DNA from: Bacteroidota bacterium
Lineage (GTDB): Bacteria > Bacteroidota > Bacteroidia > Chitinophagales > Chitinophagaceae
Assembly: GCA_029558715.1 (NCBI GenBank)
Contig: JAKQEA010000187.1
Location: 1-46,987, forward strand
Reading direction: 5' to 3'
Length of the DNA: 46,987 nucleotides
Below the pieces are notes generated by a model that saw only the letters and a program-made list of their open reading frames with translations, made no database searches and was not told the origin of the DNA. The translations under genes were made by a program, and so were the position numbers. Positions 23,464-32,556 of the stretch are shown here, piece after piece (the first letter of the stretch is position 1; every line of letters starts with the position of its first letter).

Positions 23464-23991
23464 TTACTGTTTAATTAATGTGAAAGTAGCTGGTAAAGTC
23501 ATTCCCGGTTGCTGGTTATCTTTCGTTAAGGTTTGATGCTTGTATTTCAGCGTAACTACAATCTGTGCTGGAGAACTTCCGGGTATATATTCCATTAGTA
23601 TTTCTAAATCTTTATGTTTTGAAATATCTTTTATTGCTCCTTCTATTTCAAACTGGCTAACTGTAGGGTCGTTCCATGCATAAATACTACGATCCTTATG
23701 GTTGTTTCCTAAAGTATTAAACTTATCCAATGAACTCTCTATTAGATTTCCATTTTGGATATAAGAATGTGAACCCAAAATAATATCCTCATCGTAATTA
23801 GTAACAGTGTGTCTAAATTTGGCAAGTTTAAAAATAATCTCATCATTTCCAGATGTCCATTTCCATGTGCCGGCAAATTTATCAACATGGGAATTTGTTA
23901 CATAACTACCAGGCGCAGGAGGTTGAGCAACACAACAACCCAATAATAAAAAACTAAGCAATCCAAATATAATATTTCTCATAATGTTCAA
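23464..23991 (-). CDS. Small exported protein, possibly DUF6705-like
   Basis: A 175-residue protein with a signal peptide (about 1-22, ending LLLGCCVAQ); Cys19 and Cys20 could form a lipobox. The mature part starts DKFAGTWKWTSGNDEIIFKL, which resembles Bacteroidota proteins that I associate with DUF6705; this label is uncertain. The sequence is predominantly beta (alternating strands and a C-terminal PGMTLPATFTLIKQ), consistent with a small lipocalin-like barrel. It starts only 10 bases after the JAMM-like lipoprotein gene, so the two are very likely co-transcribed and may act together, for example as an enzyme and its binding or protective partner. Confidence 0.5.
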   Translation of the reverse strand: MNIMRNIIFGLLSFLLLGCCVAQPPAPGSYVTNSHVDKFAGTWKWTSGNDEIIFKLAKFRHTVTNYDEDIILGSHSYIQNGNLIESSLDKFNTLGNNHKDRSIYAWNDPTVSQFEIEGAIKDISKHKDLEILMEYIPGSSPAQIVVTLKYKHQTLTKDNQQPGMTLPATFTLIKQ

Positions 23992-24001
23992 GTTTTAAGA
24001 T

Positions 24002-25654
24002 TTAAGTGCAGGGTGTAACTATAAGTTGACCATTTCCTGCTAATGTTAATTTTTCGTATTGAGTAAAGTCACTGTTTGCTTTTAACAATTCTATTCCCGT
24101 GCCATTTTGTCCTTTTAAAAAATCAAGAAATAATTTTTCATTTTGAGCAGCTGAGTTTGATAACGACAACTTATAGGCCTTAAAAACTTTGGTGAGGTCT
24201 TCTGGATCCTTCGGGCTGTCTTCGAGAAAGTATTTGCTCCCAAACTCATCAAATGCTGCAGGATCATTAATTACCATAACATAATTGCCCTGAGCAGTAG
24301 CAACAGCAAAAACAAATGGATATATAACTTTATTTGTCTTGTATAGCTCAAAAGCTAATTGAATATCACCGGGGGAAAATATTGGTTCAGGGCAACCGGG
24401 ATAATGGCTATGCATATATGCTTTTACTGGGAGCATATTCATAGTTTTTTGTTCAATCTCACATTTATTTGGCTCTCCAGCAACAGGACCAATCATATAG
24501 CCGTCTGCTTGATATTTATAAATATATTCTCTATTTTCTGGATTAGGCGCACTGGGATTAGCCTTATTCTTTAAATCAGTAAAAGCATTTTTAAAATAAG
24601 AGTCTGTTGTAAAAGGAGACAATTTGATGCAAGGATCCTCCGTGGAATATGTAGGATCTGGCTCCCAACCCGGCCCACAAGGGTCAATCAGGTTTGTTCT
24701 TCCGGGAAGGGTACTGCCACATTCTGGCGGGGTACCACCACCGCCAGATCCACCGCCCCCGCTACCTCCTGATCCAGAACCGTTTCCGCCACCACTTCCA
24801 CTTCCTGGAATATCTACCCATACTGTTGTACAAATTGTTTGAGTCACAGAAATCAAACAACAACCAAAAGGCCCATAGTTTGCCCTTCCTAGTCGTAAAC
24901 ACTGGGAACCAGTTCCTATCTCAAGGCAAGTAGAATAATCTTCACAAATAAGTACTTGGTAAAGTATATTATTTCTGCTGCTTCTGCCTCCTGTTGTTAA
25001 AGGCTGGTAGGTACAAATGACTTCCGTTGAATCAAAATTAATACCGGCCGATGACAAAGCAGCCTCTTCCTGGGTTGTCAATAAATTTTGATCTTTTATT
25101 CTGAATTTATTCCTGTTAAAAACACTTCTGTCAAGCATGGCAAAAACATGAAAAACATTCCTTGCATTCCACCCCGTTTGGGCAGTGTCAAAGCCAAATT
25201 CCGCATATTGCCAGTCGCACAAGTATTGAAAAGAAGTATCAGATGGTGTAGTTTTGACCAACAGTGAAGCATTCACGAATTGCTGACTATCTCTTACAAA
25301 CGGGATATAGGTAACACTTACAGAGTCCCCTGAATTACCTCTACCTGCAGAATTTTCGTCTGTTTTTGCGAAAGTCATTGATTTATCCCAATAAGGAAAG
25401 CCGATTTGATTTACAGTTTTGCCGACAAACTGATGCTTGCTGTTAAATTTTTTGAAATAAATATTAATAGCCTGTACAAGCGGGTCATCTGACCTGTGCT
25501 CGTTAAAGAACTTGTTTTCTGTTTCACTTATTGTATTTTCTTCAGCTCGCTGGTCAGTTTTACGACAAGCATTAATTATAATGATGCCCAATGCAAAAAT
25601 TAAAAGAAAAGAAACAAGAGTCCGAAGCCGTTTAATTGATAAGGTTTGTGGCAT
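24002..25654 (-). CDS. Lipoprotein with Gly/Ser linker and C-terminal JAMM-like motif
   Basis: A 550-residue protein. An N-terminal membrane segment (about 12-28) ends in I-N-A-C, a lipobox. Residues about 30-285 form an exported domain that I do not recognise, with several Cys (ICEDYSTCLEIGTGSQCLRLG). A Gly/Ser-only linker of about 25 residues follows at about 290-315. The C-terminal domain contains MHSHYPGCPEPIFSPGD: His415, His417, Ser427 and Asp430, like the H-x-H...S-x-x-D zinc site of JAMM/JAB isopeptidases, but with 9 rather than 7 residues between His and Ser. An upstream Glu (NREYIYKY) could be the catalytic one. A secreted or surface metallohydrolase is plausible but unproven. Confidence 0.5.
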   Translation of the reverse strand: MPQTLSIKRLRTLVSFLLIFALGIIIINACRKTDQRAEENTISETENKFFNEHRSDDPLVQAINIYFKKFNSKHQFVGKTVNQIGFPYWDKSMTFAKTDENSAGRGNSGDSVSVTYIPFVRDSQQFVNASLLVKTTPSDTSFQYLCDWQYAEFGFDTAQTGWNARNVFHVFAMLDRSVFNRNKFRIKDQNLLTTQEEAALSSAGINFDSTEVICTYQPLTTGGRSSRNNILYQVLICEDYSTCLEIGTGSQCLRLGRANYGPFGCCLISVTQTICTTVWVDIPGSGSGGGNGSGSGGSGGGGSGGGGTPPECGSTLPGRTNLIDPCGPGWEPDPTYSTEDPCIKLSPFTTDSYFKNAFTDLKNKANPSAPNPENREYIYKYQADGYMIGPVAGEPNKCEIEQKTMNMLPVKAYMHSHYPGCPEPIFSPGDIQLAFELYKTNKVIYPFVFAVATAQGNYVMVINDPAAFDEFGSKYFLEDSPKDPEDLTKVFKAYKLSLSNSAAQNEKLFLDFLKGQNGTGIELLKANSDFTQYEKLTLAGNGQLIVTPCT

Positions 25655-25705
25655 AAATAAAGGGTTTCATAAATTCTTGAATAAATAAGAATATTATGCA
25701 AATTA

Positions 25706-25716
25706 CCCCCCCCCCC
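25706..25716 (-). repeat. Homopolymer of 11 C (G on the coding strand) in the promoter region
   Basis: Eleven consecutive C lie 51 bases upstream of the JAMM-like lipoprotein start. On the minus strand the run is followed directly by TAATTTG, a near-consensus -7 box, and preceded by a TTG 22 bases upstream of that box. The tract would therefore set the promoter spacing. Confidence 0.6.
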
Positions 25717-25783
25717 ATTCAAATAAACAATACCCTTTAAGTAGTATTTTTTTGGCACTATAGTTGAAGTCAGCTCAAATCAA

Positions 25784-26584
25784 TCATATCAGCACCATTT
25801 CAGGTATGAAAAATTCCATCGCGGCTTCAGAAGCATAATAAAACCCGCCCATGAGCATTTTCATTTTTTTATCCAGCCACACACGACATATATGATGTAC
25901 ATGGATATTATCTTTTGCCAGTGTTATTTCTTTTCTTACCGGTGTAGTAAGAGAATCGAAGATTTTTTCCACTTCATTTCTGCTGACAAAAAGACGCTTC
26001 CAGTCTGCTATAACCATTGATTGAGGATCAATTTTAGCTCTCAGTTTACCAGGTAGTAACTTCAATAAAAATCTTTTAATTTTTTTTCTCATCCAGACAT
26101 GTTCAGTATCCACAAATGACTCTGCATCCACCAATGTGAAGAAGAGGAACCCGCCGGGGTTCAGGCTACCAACCATTTTTTCCAGGATTTCCTTTGTAAA
26201 CTTACAGTATTCGCCAAGGGTTCCGATGGAATAAATAAAGTCATACTTCTCATCGGGATTAAACTCTTCCAGGCTGGAATGTACCAATGTAGTAACCGGC
26301 TGTAATGCCGGATTTGACTTAACAAATTCTTCAGCAATGGCCAGCATATCTTTCGAAATATCCACTCCTACTAATTTCTTCACATTATTCAGGTATAAAA
26401 AATACCTCCCTGTTCCGCAACCTAACTCCAATACCGACACTTTACCTTCGGGTCGGGAACATCCTGCTGCAAGGTTTTCAATATATACTTTATGGTTATC
26501 ACCATCAGGCACTGACGTGGGATATAGCTTAGCTATTTTTCCTGAGAAAAATCTTTTTGCCTGATAATTAGATAATTTCGTCAT
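25784..26584 (-). CDS. Class I SAM-dependent methyltransferase
   Basis: A 266-residue methyltransferase with the SAM-binding motif VLELGCGTGR at residues 51-60, the acidic end of strand 2 (LVGVDISKDML), and post-motif segments FDFIYSIGTLGEY-like and LNPGGFLFFTLVDAE. The C-terminal 100 residues (FVDTEHVWMRKKIKRFLLKLLPGKLRAKI) form a basic, amphipathic cap that could contact a membrane or lipid substrate. No conserved partner defines the target. The gene stands alone, about 125 bases downstream of the LON-domain gene on the same strand. Confidence 0.8.
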   Translation of the reverse strand: MTKLSNYQAKRFFSGKIAKLYPTSVPDGDNHKVYIENLAAGCSRPEGKVSVLELGCGTGRYFLYLNNVKKLVGVDISKDMLAIAEEFVKSNPALQPVTTLVHSSLEEFNPDEKYDFIYSIGTLGEYCKFTKEILEKMVGSLNPGGFLFFTLVDAESFVDTEHVWMRKKIKRFLLKLLPGKLRAKIDPQSMVIADWKRLFVSRNEVEKIFDSLTTPVRKEITLAKDNIHVHHICRVWLDKKMKMLMGGFYYASEAAMEFFIPEMVLI

Positions 26585-26708
26585 GTTTTAATTTTAAATA
26601 AGCTACAAGATATTTTCTAATGACCAGACTTTCAAATTAATAAAATAATTTATCACTCAAAGTCAAAAAATATTGTTTGCATTCCTGCAAGTCAGCCATT
26701 TACAAAAA

Positions 26709-27344
26709 TCACCAGTCAAACCCACTAAGGTTCTTAAAATGACCATTTAATTTTATTTTTTTCTTTAACTGCTCCATCCCGGCCAGCATTGGTATTGCCT
26801 TTATCAAATGACGCTTCAGGTATTCCTGCCTTTGTCTTTCATCGAATAACCCCAGCAACTCGTATTCTTCCTCCAGCGAAAGCCCTATATGATGTGCCAC
26901 ATCATAGGATTTAATTTTATCATCTTCTTTTATAAAGTCCTTACTTACTTTAAGCAACTGGTGCAACTCACGGATACCACTCATTACTTTCCGCATTACT
27001 TCAGGATTACCTGATTCATAATTATCCGGATAGGTTACAATAGCGCCGCTGTACAATTTATCCGGCACTTCCTTTATTACTTCCAGTATGCAGAAAATCT
27101 TTATCCCCTTTGTTTTAATATCCATTTCTCCATTCTCATGTACCCTGGTTAGTTCTGAAATTTCAACCAGTGACCCATATTCCTGCAGCCTGCTATCAAT
27201 AATAGTAGGAATTCCAAAAGGCCGCTTGGCTGTATGACATTCGCTGATCAGTTGTTTATATCTCGGCTCAAAAATGTGCAGGTTCAGATTTTCTCCCGGA
27301 TACACCACGATACCGAGGGGAAATATGGGAATGAAATTGGTCAT
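26709..27344 (-). CDS. LON substrate-binding-domain protein
   Basis: A 211-residue protein corresponding to the stand-alone N-terminal (substrate-recognition) domain of Lon protease. It starts with IPIFPLGIVVYPGENLNLHIFEPRYKQLI and continues with FGIPTIIDSRLQEYGSLVEI, the core PUA-like signature, followed by a helical half. There is no ATPase or protease domain, so it is not a Lon protease itself. Such proteins are common in Bacteroidota and their function is not established. It lies between a methyltransferase and a glycosyltransferase on the same strand, with gaps of about 50-125 bases. Confidence 0.85.
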   Translation of the reverse strand: MTNFIPIFPLGIVVYPGENLNLHIFEPRYKQLISECHTAKRPFGIPTIIDSRLQEYGSLVEISELTRVHENGEMDIKTKGIKIFCILEVIKEVPDKLYSGAIVTYPDNYESGNPEVMRKVMSGIRELHQLLKVSKDFIKEDDKIKSYDVAHHIGLSLEEEYELLGLFDERQRQEYLKRHLIKAIPMLAGMEQLKKKIKLNGHFKNLSGFDW

Positions 27345-27394
27345 ACTAAATACAAATACTGTTGTTGAAATACGAATTTCAGTAATTTATTGCG

Positions 27395-28156
27395 TCATTC
27401 CTTACCCATCTGTTGCAGTTCTTTTAGTCTTGCATACTTTAACAAAGTGTACCATGCCGTCATCCTGGCACATACATAGCCTGTATACCCATCGAGAAAG
27501 CCGCCTTTTAGTATATAATAATTAAAAAATGTAAACCCTGGTGATAGTCTTAGTTTGATCCATGAAGCCTTTTTACCCTGGCTATTATACTTTTCTGCAT
27601 TCAGCATAGCATACTTCACCATTTTTGATGCATAATCAGAAAGATCCTTCATCGACTTGTGCAGTACATATCCTTTCAGTTTTTTAATGATTGCACCGGG
27701 TGGCAACACTACTTTTTCATGAACGGCTGCATCATCCCAATGAGCAACTTTTTTATTGAAAAAACGAATATGAGGAACAGCCCGCCATTCTCCGTACTTT
27801 AAGTATTGATTACCCAGAAAGTTTTTGAAACGAATGGTATACACTGTCAGATTATTCTCAGGCCTCCATTGTTGTAATGATTGTTTAAGTTCTTCATCAA
27901 TGCCCTCATCTGCATCCAGGCTGAGTATCCAATCATTCTTTGCCAGGCTATTAGCCCTGTTCTTCGTTTTACCGAACCCTTCCCAGTTTCCTTCATGGAG
28001 TTGTACGTTGAATTTCTTCACTACTTCCTGTGTTCCATCCGTACTGCCATTGTCGTACACTACAATATCATCTGTAAGTCCGTGCAGGCTTTGCAATGTG
28101 TTGGCAATCACGGAAGCTTCATTGCGACAAATAATAACAATAGAAAAGGCTGCCAT
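27395..28156 (-). CDS. Glycosyltransferase family 2 (WaaE/KdtX-like)
   Basis: A 253-residue GT-A fold glycosyltransferase. The start FSIVIICRNEASVIANTL is the nucleotide-sugar-binding strand, and DDIVVYDNGSTDGTQEV and LSLDADEGIDEELKQ (metal-binding D-x-D-like DAD) follow. The C-terminal part, LRLSPGFTFFNYYILKGGFLDGYTGYV, matches the WaaE / beta-1,4-glucosyltransferase group that acts on the LPS inner core. It probably adds a sugar to a lipopolysaccharide or other surface glycan at the inner membrane. The upstream gene on the same strand is an O-antigen-ligase-like protein, which supports an LPS role. Confidence 0.88.
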   Translation of the reverse strand: MAAFSIVIICRNEASVIANTLQSLHGLTDDIVVYDNGSTDGTQEVVKKFNVQLHEGNWEGFGKTKNRANSLAKNDWILSLDADEGIDEELKQSLQQWRPENNLTVYTIRFKNFLGNQYLKYGEWRAVPHIRFFNKKVAHWDDAAVHEKVVLPPGAIIKKLKGYVLHKSMKDLSDYASKMVKYAMLNAEKYNSQGKKASWIKLRLSPGFTFFNYYILKGGFLDGYTGYVCARMTAWYTLLKYARLKELQQMGKE

Positions 28157-28178
28157 AATTTCGCAAAGATTACACCTT

Positions 28179-29405
28179 TTATTGTTTTAACCACTTCCAC
28201 CACCATAAAACAATAAACGACCAGATGAACACACCAAACTGCACTTCCAGCCCGATATCAAACAAAAAACTGAAAGCGGCAGTGCCATTCATCATATACC
28301 AAAGCAGCCTTTCCTTTACCTGAATAAAAAAAGGTAAGAACATAACAGCAGTAAATATAAGCAGGCCCGGAATGCCACTGCCGGCACCATGTATCATCCA
28401 TTCACTTCCCGGGTATATTTTATCCTCTTCGGTCATTTGCGGGTAATTCAGTTCATACCATTTTTTTGCTTCAATCAATATATCACCAAACCCCGTTCCT
28501 GTCACCGGGTTTTCTTTTGTTATTTCCCACCCGGCCCTGATTGATATTACCCGGATGGCATCATTACCTCCTGGCAGGTAATGGACCTTTTTAAAATATT
28601 CAAAATCGTAATTGATGTACTTCAGCCTGTTTTGAAATGTTGGAAATAAAAAGTACGCCACCAGTGGCAGTGAACCAAGCAGAATAAGTAATGAAATACT
28701 ATATCTCCAGTTTATTTTTTTTATCAATAGCCATATGGCTAAAGCGAAAACTATCAGGTATAATGAAAACAGACCCGTACGTACAGCCAGGATATGCAAA
28801 AAAATTACCAGCCAGCCTGTCACCATGATCAAAACAACCGAAATAGTTTTGTTATTCTTTTGTTTTAATATGGCAAACCATCCACCAAGCAATGCTGCCA
28901 CACTTATAAGCCAGCTAAATCTTACTCTGTCATTTCCCAATGGCGTAAGGAGGCTTTTGGCTCTCAGGTATCCCTCGTTCACTTCATTTGCATGCGGCAG
29001 GTAATGATACATGCACCATAGTGTACCTGTTGTAATAAGCGCAATAAAAATATAAACCAGTAGCTCTCCTTGTTTTTTTGAAATCACAAATGGTCCTGCA
29101 AACGCCAATGGTAAAAAAAGCAAAGGGAGTTTTACACGGATAACATCCAGCCATTGCTGTTTATCGTCGCTCCATAAACCGGATAAAAGAGGAATGATAA
29201 ATAACAAACTCATTCCCCACAGCAGAGGGGTCAGAAGAAATGTACGTAGTTGTTTTTTCCACCCGGGATGAGAAAAAGTTACCAGTATAAATACCATCAT
29301 ACTTGCGGAAAGAAAAGTGCGGGAAACAAACAATGCTGTCATCATTATGATGATCAAAATAAAAATGATGGTGCTTCTCCCTTCATTCTGTAATTTATTC
29401 AGCAT
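28179..29405 (-). CDS. O-antigen ligase family (Wzy/WaaL-like) membrane protein
   Basis: About 408 residues with ten or more membrane segments and the long periplasmic loop typical of the O-antigen ligase/polymerase family. The conserved segment WEITKENPVTGTGFGDI lies in that loop. Such proteins transfer or polymerise lipid-linked glycans at the outer face of the inner membrane. The frame is open to an ATG at 29435, but that start would leave 3 bases to the divergent meaB gene; ATG 29405 (MLNKLQNEGRST) gives a normal N terminus. Both are possible. It is followed by the family 2 glycosyltransferase 22 bases downstream. Ligase and polymerase cannot be told apart from the sequence. Confidence 0.75.
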   Translation of the reverse strand: MLNKLQNEGRSTIIFILIIIMMTALFVSRTFLSASMMVFILVTFSHPGWKKQLRTFLLTPLLWGMSLLFIIPLLSGLWSDDKQQWLDVIRVKLPLLFLPLAFAGPFVISKKQGELLVYIFIALITTGTLWCMYHYLPHANEVNEGYLRAKSLLTPLGNDRVRFSWLISVAALLGGWFAILKQKNNKTISVVLIMVTGWLVIFLHILAVRTGLFSLYLIVFALAIWLLIKKINWRYSISLLILLGSLPLVAYFLFPTFQNRLKYINYDFEYFKKVHYLPGGNDAIRVISIRAGWEITKENPVTGTGFGDILIEAKKWYELNYPQMTEEDKIYPGSEWMIHGAGSGIPGLLIFTAVMFLPFFIQVKERLLWYMMNGTAAFSFLFDIGLEVQFGVFIWSFIVLWWWKWLKQ

Positions 29406-29412
29406 ACTTTTG
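29405..29412 (+). promoter_or_regulatory. meaB: -7 promoter box before meaB (TACTTTTG)
   Basis: TACTTTTG matches the TAnnTTTG consensus and ends 26 bases before the meaB ATG. No TTG lies at the usual -33 distance. The box touches the preferred start codon of the divergent O-antigen-ligase gene. Confidence 0.4.
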
Positions 29413-29438
29413 TAAACGTACAACATCCGGTTCATTCT

Positions 29439-30335
29439 ATGTGGCAGGAATTATTAAAACAGGTTCAGCAAGGTAATATCAAAGCATTGGCCCGCAGCAT
29501 TTCACTGGTAGAGAATGAGTACCCCGGATATGAAATGTTGCTTCAGTCTCTTCCTGCCACTACGGCCAGGATAATTGGCATCACAGGCCCTCCTGGTGCC
29601 GGTAAAAGCACTTTAGTTGATTCACTGATCGGCTTATTGGTAAATAGTGGTAAGAAAATTGCTGTACTGTGTGTTGATCCTTCCTCGCCATTTAATCATG
29701 GGGCTTTGTTAGGCGACAGGATCAGGATGAATGACTGGTATGTACATCCCAATGTATTTATCCGTTCACTGGCCACCAGGGGTTCGATGGGTGGTTTGCA
29801 TCCGAAGATCATTGAAATAACTGATCTGCTGAAAGCATTTCAGTTCGATCATATTCTTATAGAAACAGTGGGGGTTGGTCAGAGTGAAGTGGAAATTGCC
29901 GGCCTGGCTGATGTAACAGCTGTGGTAGTAGTGCCTGAAGCAGGTGATGAAGTGCAGACCATGAAAGCCGGCCTGATGGAAATTGCCGATGTGTTTGTCG
30001 TAAATAAGGCTGATCGTCCTGATGCAGATCTGTTTGTAAAAAATTTAAGATTAATGCTGGCCCCTTCTTTCAGCAAACATTATAATGAAGTGCCGATAGT
30101 AAAAACAGTGGCTTTGCAAAAAGAAGGTATTAACGAATTGCTGGATATTATTCTTAATCTGCTGCAGAAAGCACACCTGAATGATAAAACATTCTGGCTA
30201 CTGGCAGAAAAAGCATTCTACCTGATCGAACAAAAGAGAATGAAAGACATTAATAAGGGGCAATTAAAAAAGGAAATAGAAGACTGCTTTAAAAAAGGCA
30301 GTTTTAATCTTTATAAATTCATATCGGACAAATAA
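29439..30335 (+). CDS. meaB: Methylmalonyl-CoA mutase-associated GTPase MeaB
   Basis: A 298-residue G3E-family GTPase that protects and loads adenosylcobalamin-dependent methylmalonyl-CoA mutase. The P-loop GPPGAGKST is at residues 50-58, VDPSSPFNHGALLGDRIRM provides the switch region, and VVNKADRPD gives the guanine-specific motif. The SLATRGSMGG and ETVGVGQSE stretches are also typical. The length is slightly shorter than the usual 310-330 residues. The mutase genes are not in this window, although MeaB is often encoded next to them. Older annotations name this protein ArgK. Confidence 0.93.
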   Translation: MWQELLKQVQQGNIKALARSISLVENEYPGYEMLLQSLPATTARIIGITGPPGAGKSTLVDSLIGLLVNSGKKIAVLCVDPSSPFNHGALLGDRIRMNDWYVHPNVFIRSLATRGSMGGLHPKIIEITDLLKAFQFDHILIETVGVGQSEVEIAGLADVTAVVVVPEAGDEVQTMKAGLMEIADVFVVNKADRPDADLFVKNLRLMLAPSFSKHYNEVPIVKTVALQKEGINELLDIILNLLQKAHLNDKTFWLLAEKAFYLIEQKRMKDINKGQLKKEIEDCFKKGSFNLYKFISDK

Positions 30336-30368
30336 CCGGCTGCCAGATAAACCTCAAAGTCTGATAAT

Positions 30369-32264
30369 ATGAAAAACAGGAACCGTTATAAAAAAGGTTT
30401 CATCGTTTTGCCTTGCTGGCTGTTGTTTCTTTTCACTTCACTATTTGCAACAGCTCAAACTACTAATATCAGTGGTATAGTAAATACGTATCACCGGGTG
30501 GTAGAGATCATTCCTGCAAAAGCCTGTGTAAGAGTTGCCAGCGTGGCCGGTCTAAACCTGAATACAAAAATACTGCTGGTGCAAATGAAGGGTGCAACGA
30601 TAAACACTTCCAACAACAGCAGTTTTGGCACTATTACTTCACTTAATGAAGCAGGTAATTATGAAACGGGTACTATTTGTTCCATCATTGGTGATTCAGT
30701 CTTTTTATTTCACAACCTGTTAAACACTTATTCACCGGCTGCAGGAAAAGTACAACTGGTACAGTTTGCCGAATATTATTCTGCCAATGTAACAGATACT
30801 GTAAAAGCTGCTTCCTGGAATAATACAACAGGCACAGGTGGCGTAATTGCCCTTTATGCTGACCAGGATATATCATTGAACGCACCAGTGTATGCTGACT
30901 CAGCCGGATTCAGGGGAGGAAGTTTTCTTCAAAGCAATGGAACCTGCAGCGATGCATTTCCTGCCAATGGTTATATCTATACAGGGTCGAACACCAGTCC
31001 TCAAAACGGAGCTTATAAAGGAGAGGGCATTGCAGATGTGACAAGCGGACAAACCGGTGGTCGTGGTGCACCGGCTAATGGTGGTGGTGGTGGAAACAAT
31101 CATAATAATAGTGGTGGTGGTGGTGGAAATTTAACAGCCGGGGGAATTGGTGGTGGAAATTCAAGTAATGGTGTTGCCTGTACTGCCACACTAAGGGGCG
31201 AAGCCGGAAAAGCATTAAGCAGCAATACGGGTTTAAAAATATACAGTGGCGGAGGTGGTGGTGCGGGTCATTCAAACAATGGACTTTCTAATGTATCTGG
31301 TGGAAACGGGGGTGGTATTATTTTTATCTGGGCAACGGAATTAAATGGAAACAATCGTTCTATATCTGCCAATGGTGGCAGAGGCGGCAACTCCATATCT
31401 GACGGAGCAGGCGGCGGTGGTGGGGGCGGAACCATTATCATGCATGTAACAAACTATACCGGTGCTGTAACTATTGAAGCCAATGGCGGTAATGGCGGTA
31501 ATTCTGATGACGGGGGTAATATTGGTCGTTGTTTTGGCGGCGGCGGCGGCGGTAGTGGCGGTGCTATATACTTCACTGCAGCTGTGCCCGCCATAACAAC
31601 AAATATAAACGGCGGGGCGGCAGGCATTGAAAGTTCAAGAGATGTTTCCTGCGATCCTGTTCCGCAGGCGGCAGGTGACGGAGCCAATGGGCTGATTACT
31701 TCAAATTATACTTTTTCAAGGTCGATGGATCCGGCGGGATATTGTACTTTTCTTTTATCCTCTGGTCTTATCTACTTTAATGTTGCTGTGATTGATAAAA
31801 AAGTATTACTTAAATGGAAAACAGCAAATCCTTTACCAATACAATATTTTGAAGTAGAAAAAAGAACAGGTACAAATAACTGGACCAGCTTATTAACAGT
31901 TGGCAGTACTGATATGATAAGTGAGTACGCTGCCACTGACACACACCCTGATCAGGGTTACAATCACTACCGGTTAAAAATAACAGGCAAGAACAATATT
32001 GTTTCCTACTCCGAAATAAGAAGGGTCTATGTAAATTTATCAGGAGCAGGTTTTGAAATATTTCCCAATCCTGCTACAACCCGGATCACCATCAACAGGA
32101 AAAATAATTCGCCTGCAGAACTGAGAATTACAGATACCTATGGCAGGGTAATTTTTCAGCAGAAAATTACTACCGGCTCAGCTGAAATAATTTTACCTCC
32201 CCTTTCAAAAGGTATATACTTCGTAGTAATAGATAATGCGGTAAAGAAACTGGAGATCAGGTGA
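30369..32264 (+). CDS. Glycine-rich secreted protein with T9SS sorting domain
   Basis: A 631-residue secreted protein. The signal peptide (about 1-29) ends FTSLFATAQ. An N-terminal domain (about 30-200) follows. A long Gly/Asn-rich region (about 215-410) has many G-G-G-G runs (GGNGGGIIFIW, GGAGGGGGGGTI) and beta-helix-like spacing such as SANGGRGGNS. A fibronectin-like stretch comes next, and the C-terminal 75 residues (FEIFPNPATTRITI onward) are a type A sorting domain for the type IX secretion system. The protein is thus expected on the cell surface, possibly as an adhesive or structural layer. Beyond the export signal, function is a guess. Confidence 0.75.
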   Translation: MKNRNRYKKGFIVLPCWLLFLFTSLFATAQTTNISGIVNTYHRVVEIIPAKACVRVASVAGLNLNTKILLVQMKGATINTSNNSSFGTITSLNEAGNYETGTICSIIGDSVFLFHNLLNTYSPAAGKVQLVQFAEYYSANVTDTVKAASWNNTTGTGGVIALYADQDISLNAPVYADSAGFRGGSFLQSNGTCSDAFPANGYIYTGSNTSPQNGAYKGEGIADVTSGQTGGRGAPANGGGGGNNHNNSGGGGGNLTAGGIGGGNSSNGVACTATLRGEAGKALSSNTGLKIYSGGGGGAGHSNNGLSNVSGGNGGGIIFIWATELNGNNRSISANGGRGGNSISDGAGGGGGGGTIIMHVTNYTGAVTIEANGGNGGNSDDGGNIGRCFGGGGGGSGGAIYFTAAVPAITTNINGGAAGIESSRDVSCDPVPQAAGDGANGLITSNYTFSRSMDPAGYCTFLLSSGLIYFNVAVIDKKVLLKWKTANPLPIQYFEVEKRTGTNNWTSLLTVGSTDMISEYAATDTHPDQGYNHYRLKITGKNNIVSYSEIRRVYVNLSGAGFEIFPNPATTRITINRKNNSPAELRITDTYGRVIFQQKITTGSAEIILPPLSKGIYFVVIDNAVKKLEIR

Positions 32265-32269
32265 AAAAT

Positions 32270-32491
32270 TTAGCCATTCTTATTATTCTTCCACCAGCGA
32301 TAGCCAATAAAGCCAACAATAGCAAAAGGCGCAAACGCCAGGTATAATATTCCGCTGTTCATCCCTTTTGCCGGTTTCTCACCCAACTGCTGGGCCGTTT
32401 TCGTACAAATGGAACATTGTGCTGCAGCATATTCAACAGAAACCAGGAGGGTCAGAGAAACAAGAAATAATATCAGCACACACTTTTTCAT
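32270..32491 (-). CDS. Small exported CxxC membrane protein
   Basis: A 73-residue protein: signal peptide (about 1-24, ending VEYAAAQ), then CSICTKTAQQLGEKPAKGM with a C-x-x-C pair, and one C-terminal membrane segment (GILYLAFAPFAIVGFIGYRWW) ending with basic residues. This compact layout is conserved in Bacteroidota, and the two cysteines could bind a metal or form a disulfide in the periplasm. Its role is unknown. It ends 5 bases from the convergent T9SS protein gene, and typA lies upstream on the same strand behind a terminator. Confidence 0.65.
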   Translation of the reverse strand: MKKCVLILFLVSLTLLVSVEYAAAQCSICTKTAQQLGEKPAKGMNSGILYLAFAPFAIVGFIGYRWWKNNKNG

Positions 32492-32556
32492 ACTGTGGTA
32501 TTACCAGACAAAAGTACAACGAAAAACAATGGGGAAGAGTTCACCCGCATCAATAA

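Noticed and set aside
24624-24842. Plus-strand proline-rich frame inside the JAMM-like lipoprotein gene
   Set aside because: It is the complement of the Gly/Ser linker; a long antisense frame is expected from such codon composition.
31060-31600. GGT/GGC-rich repeats and antisense frames rich in His or Pro
   Set aside because: They are the coding sequence of the Gly-rich region of the T9SS cargo protein. The units are irregular, without spacers, so this is not a CRISPR array or a gene on the other strand.
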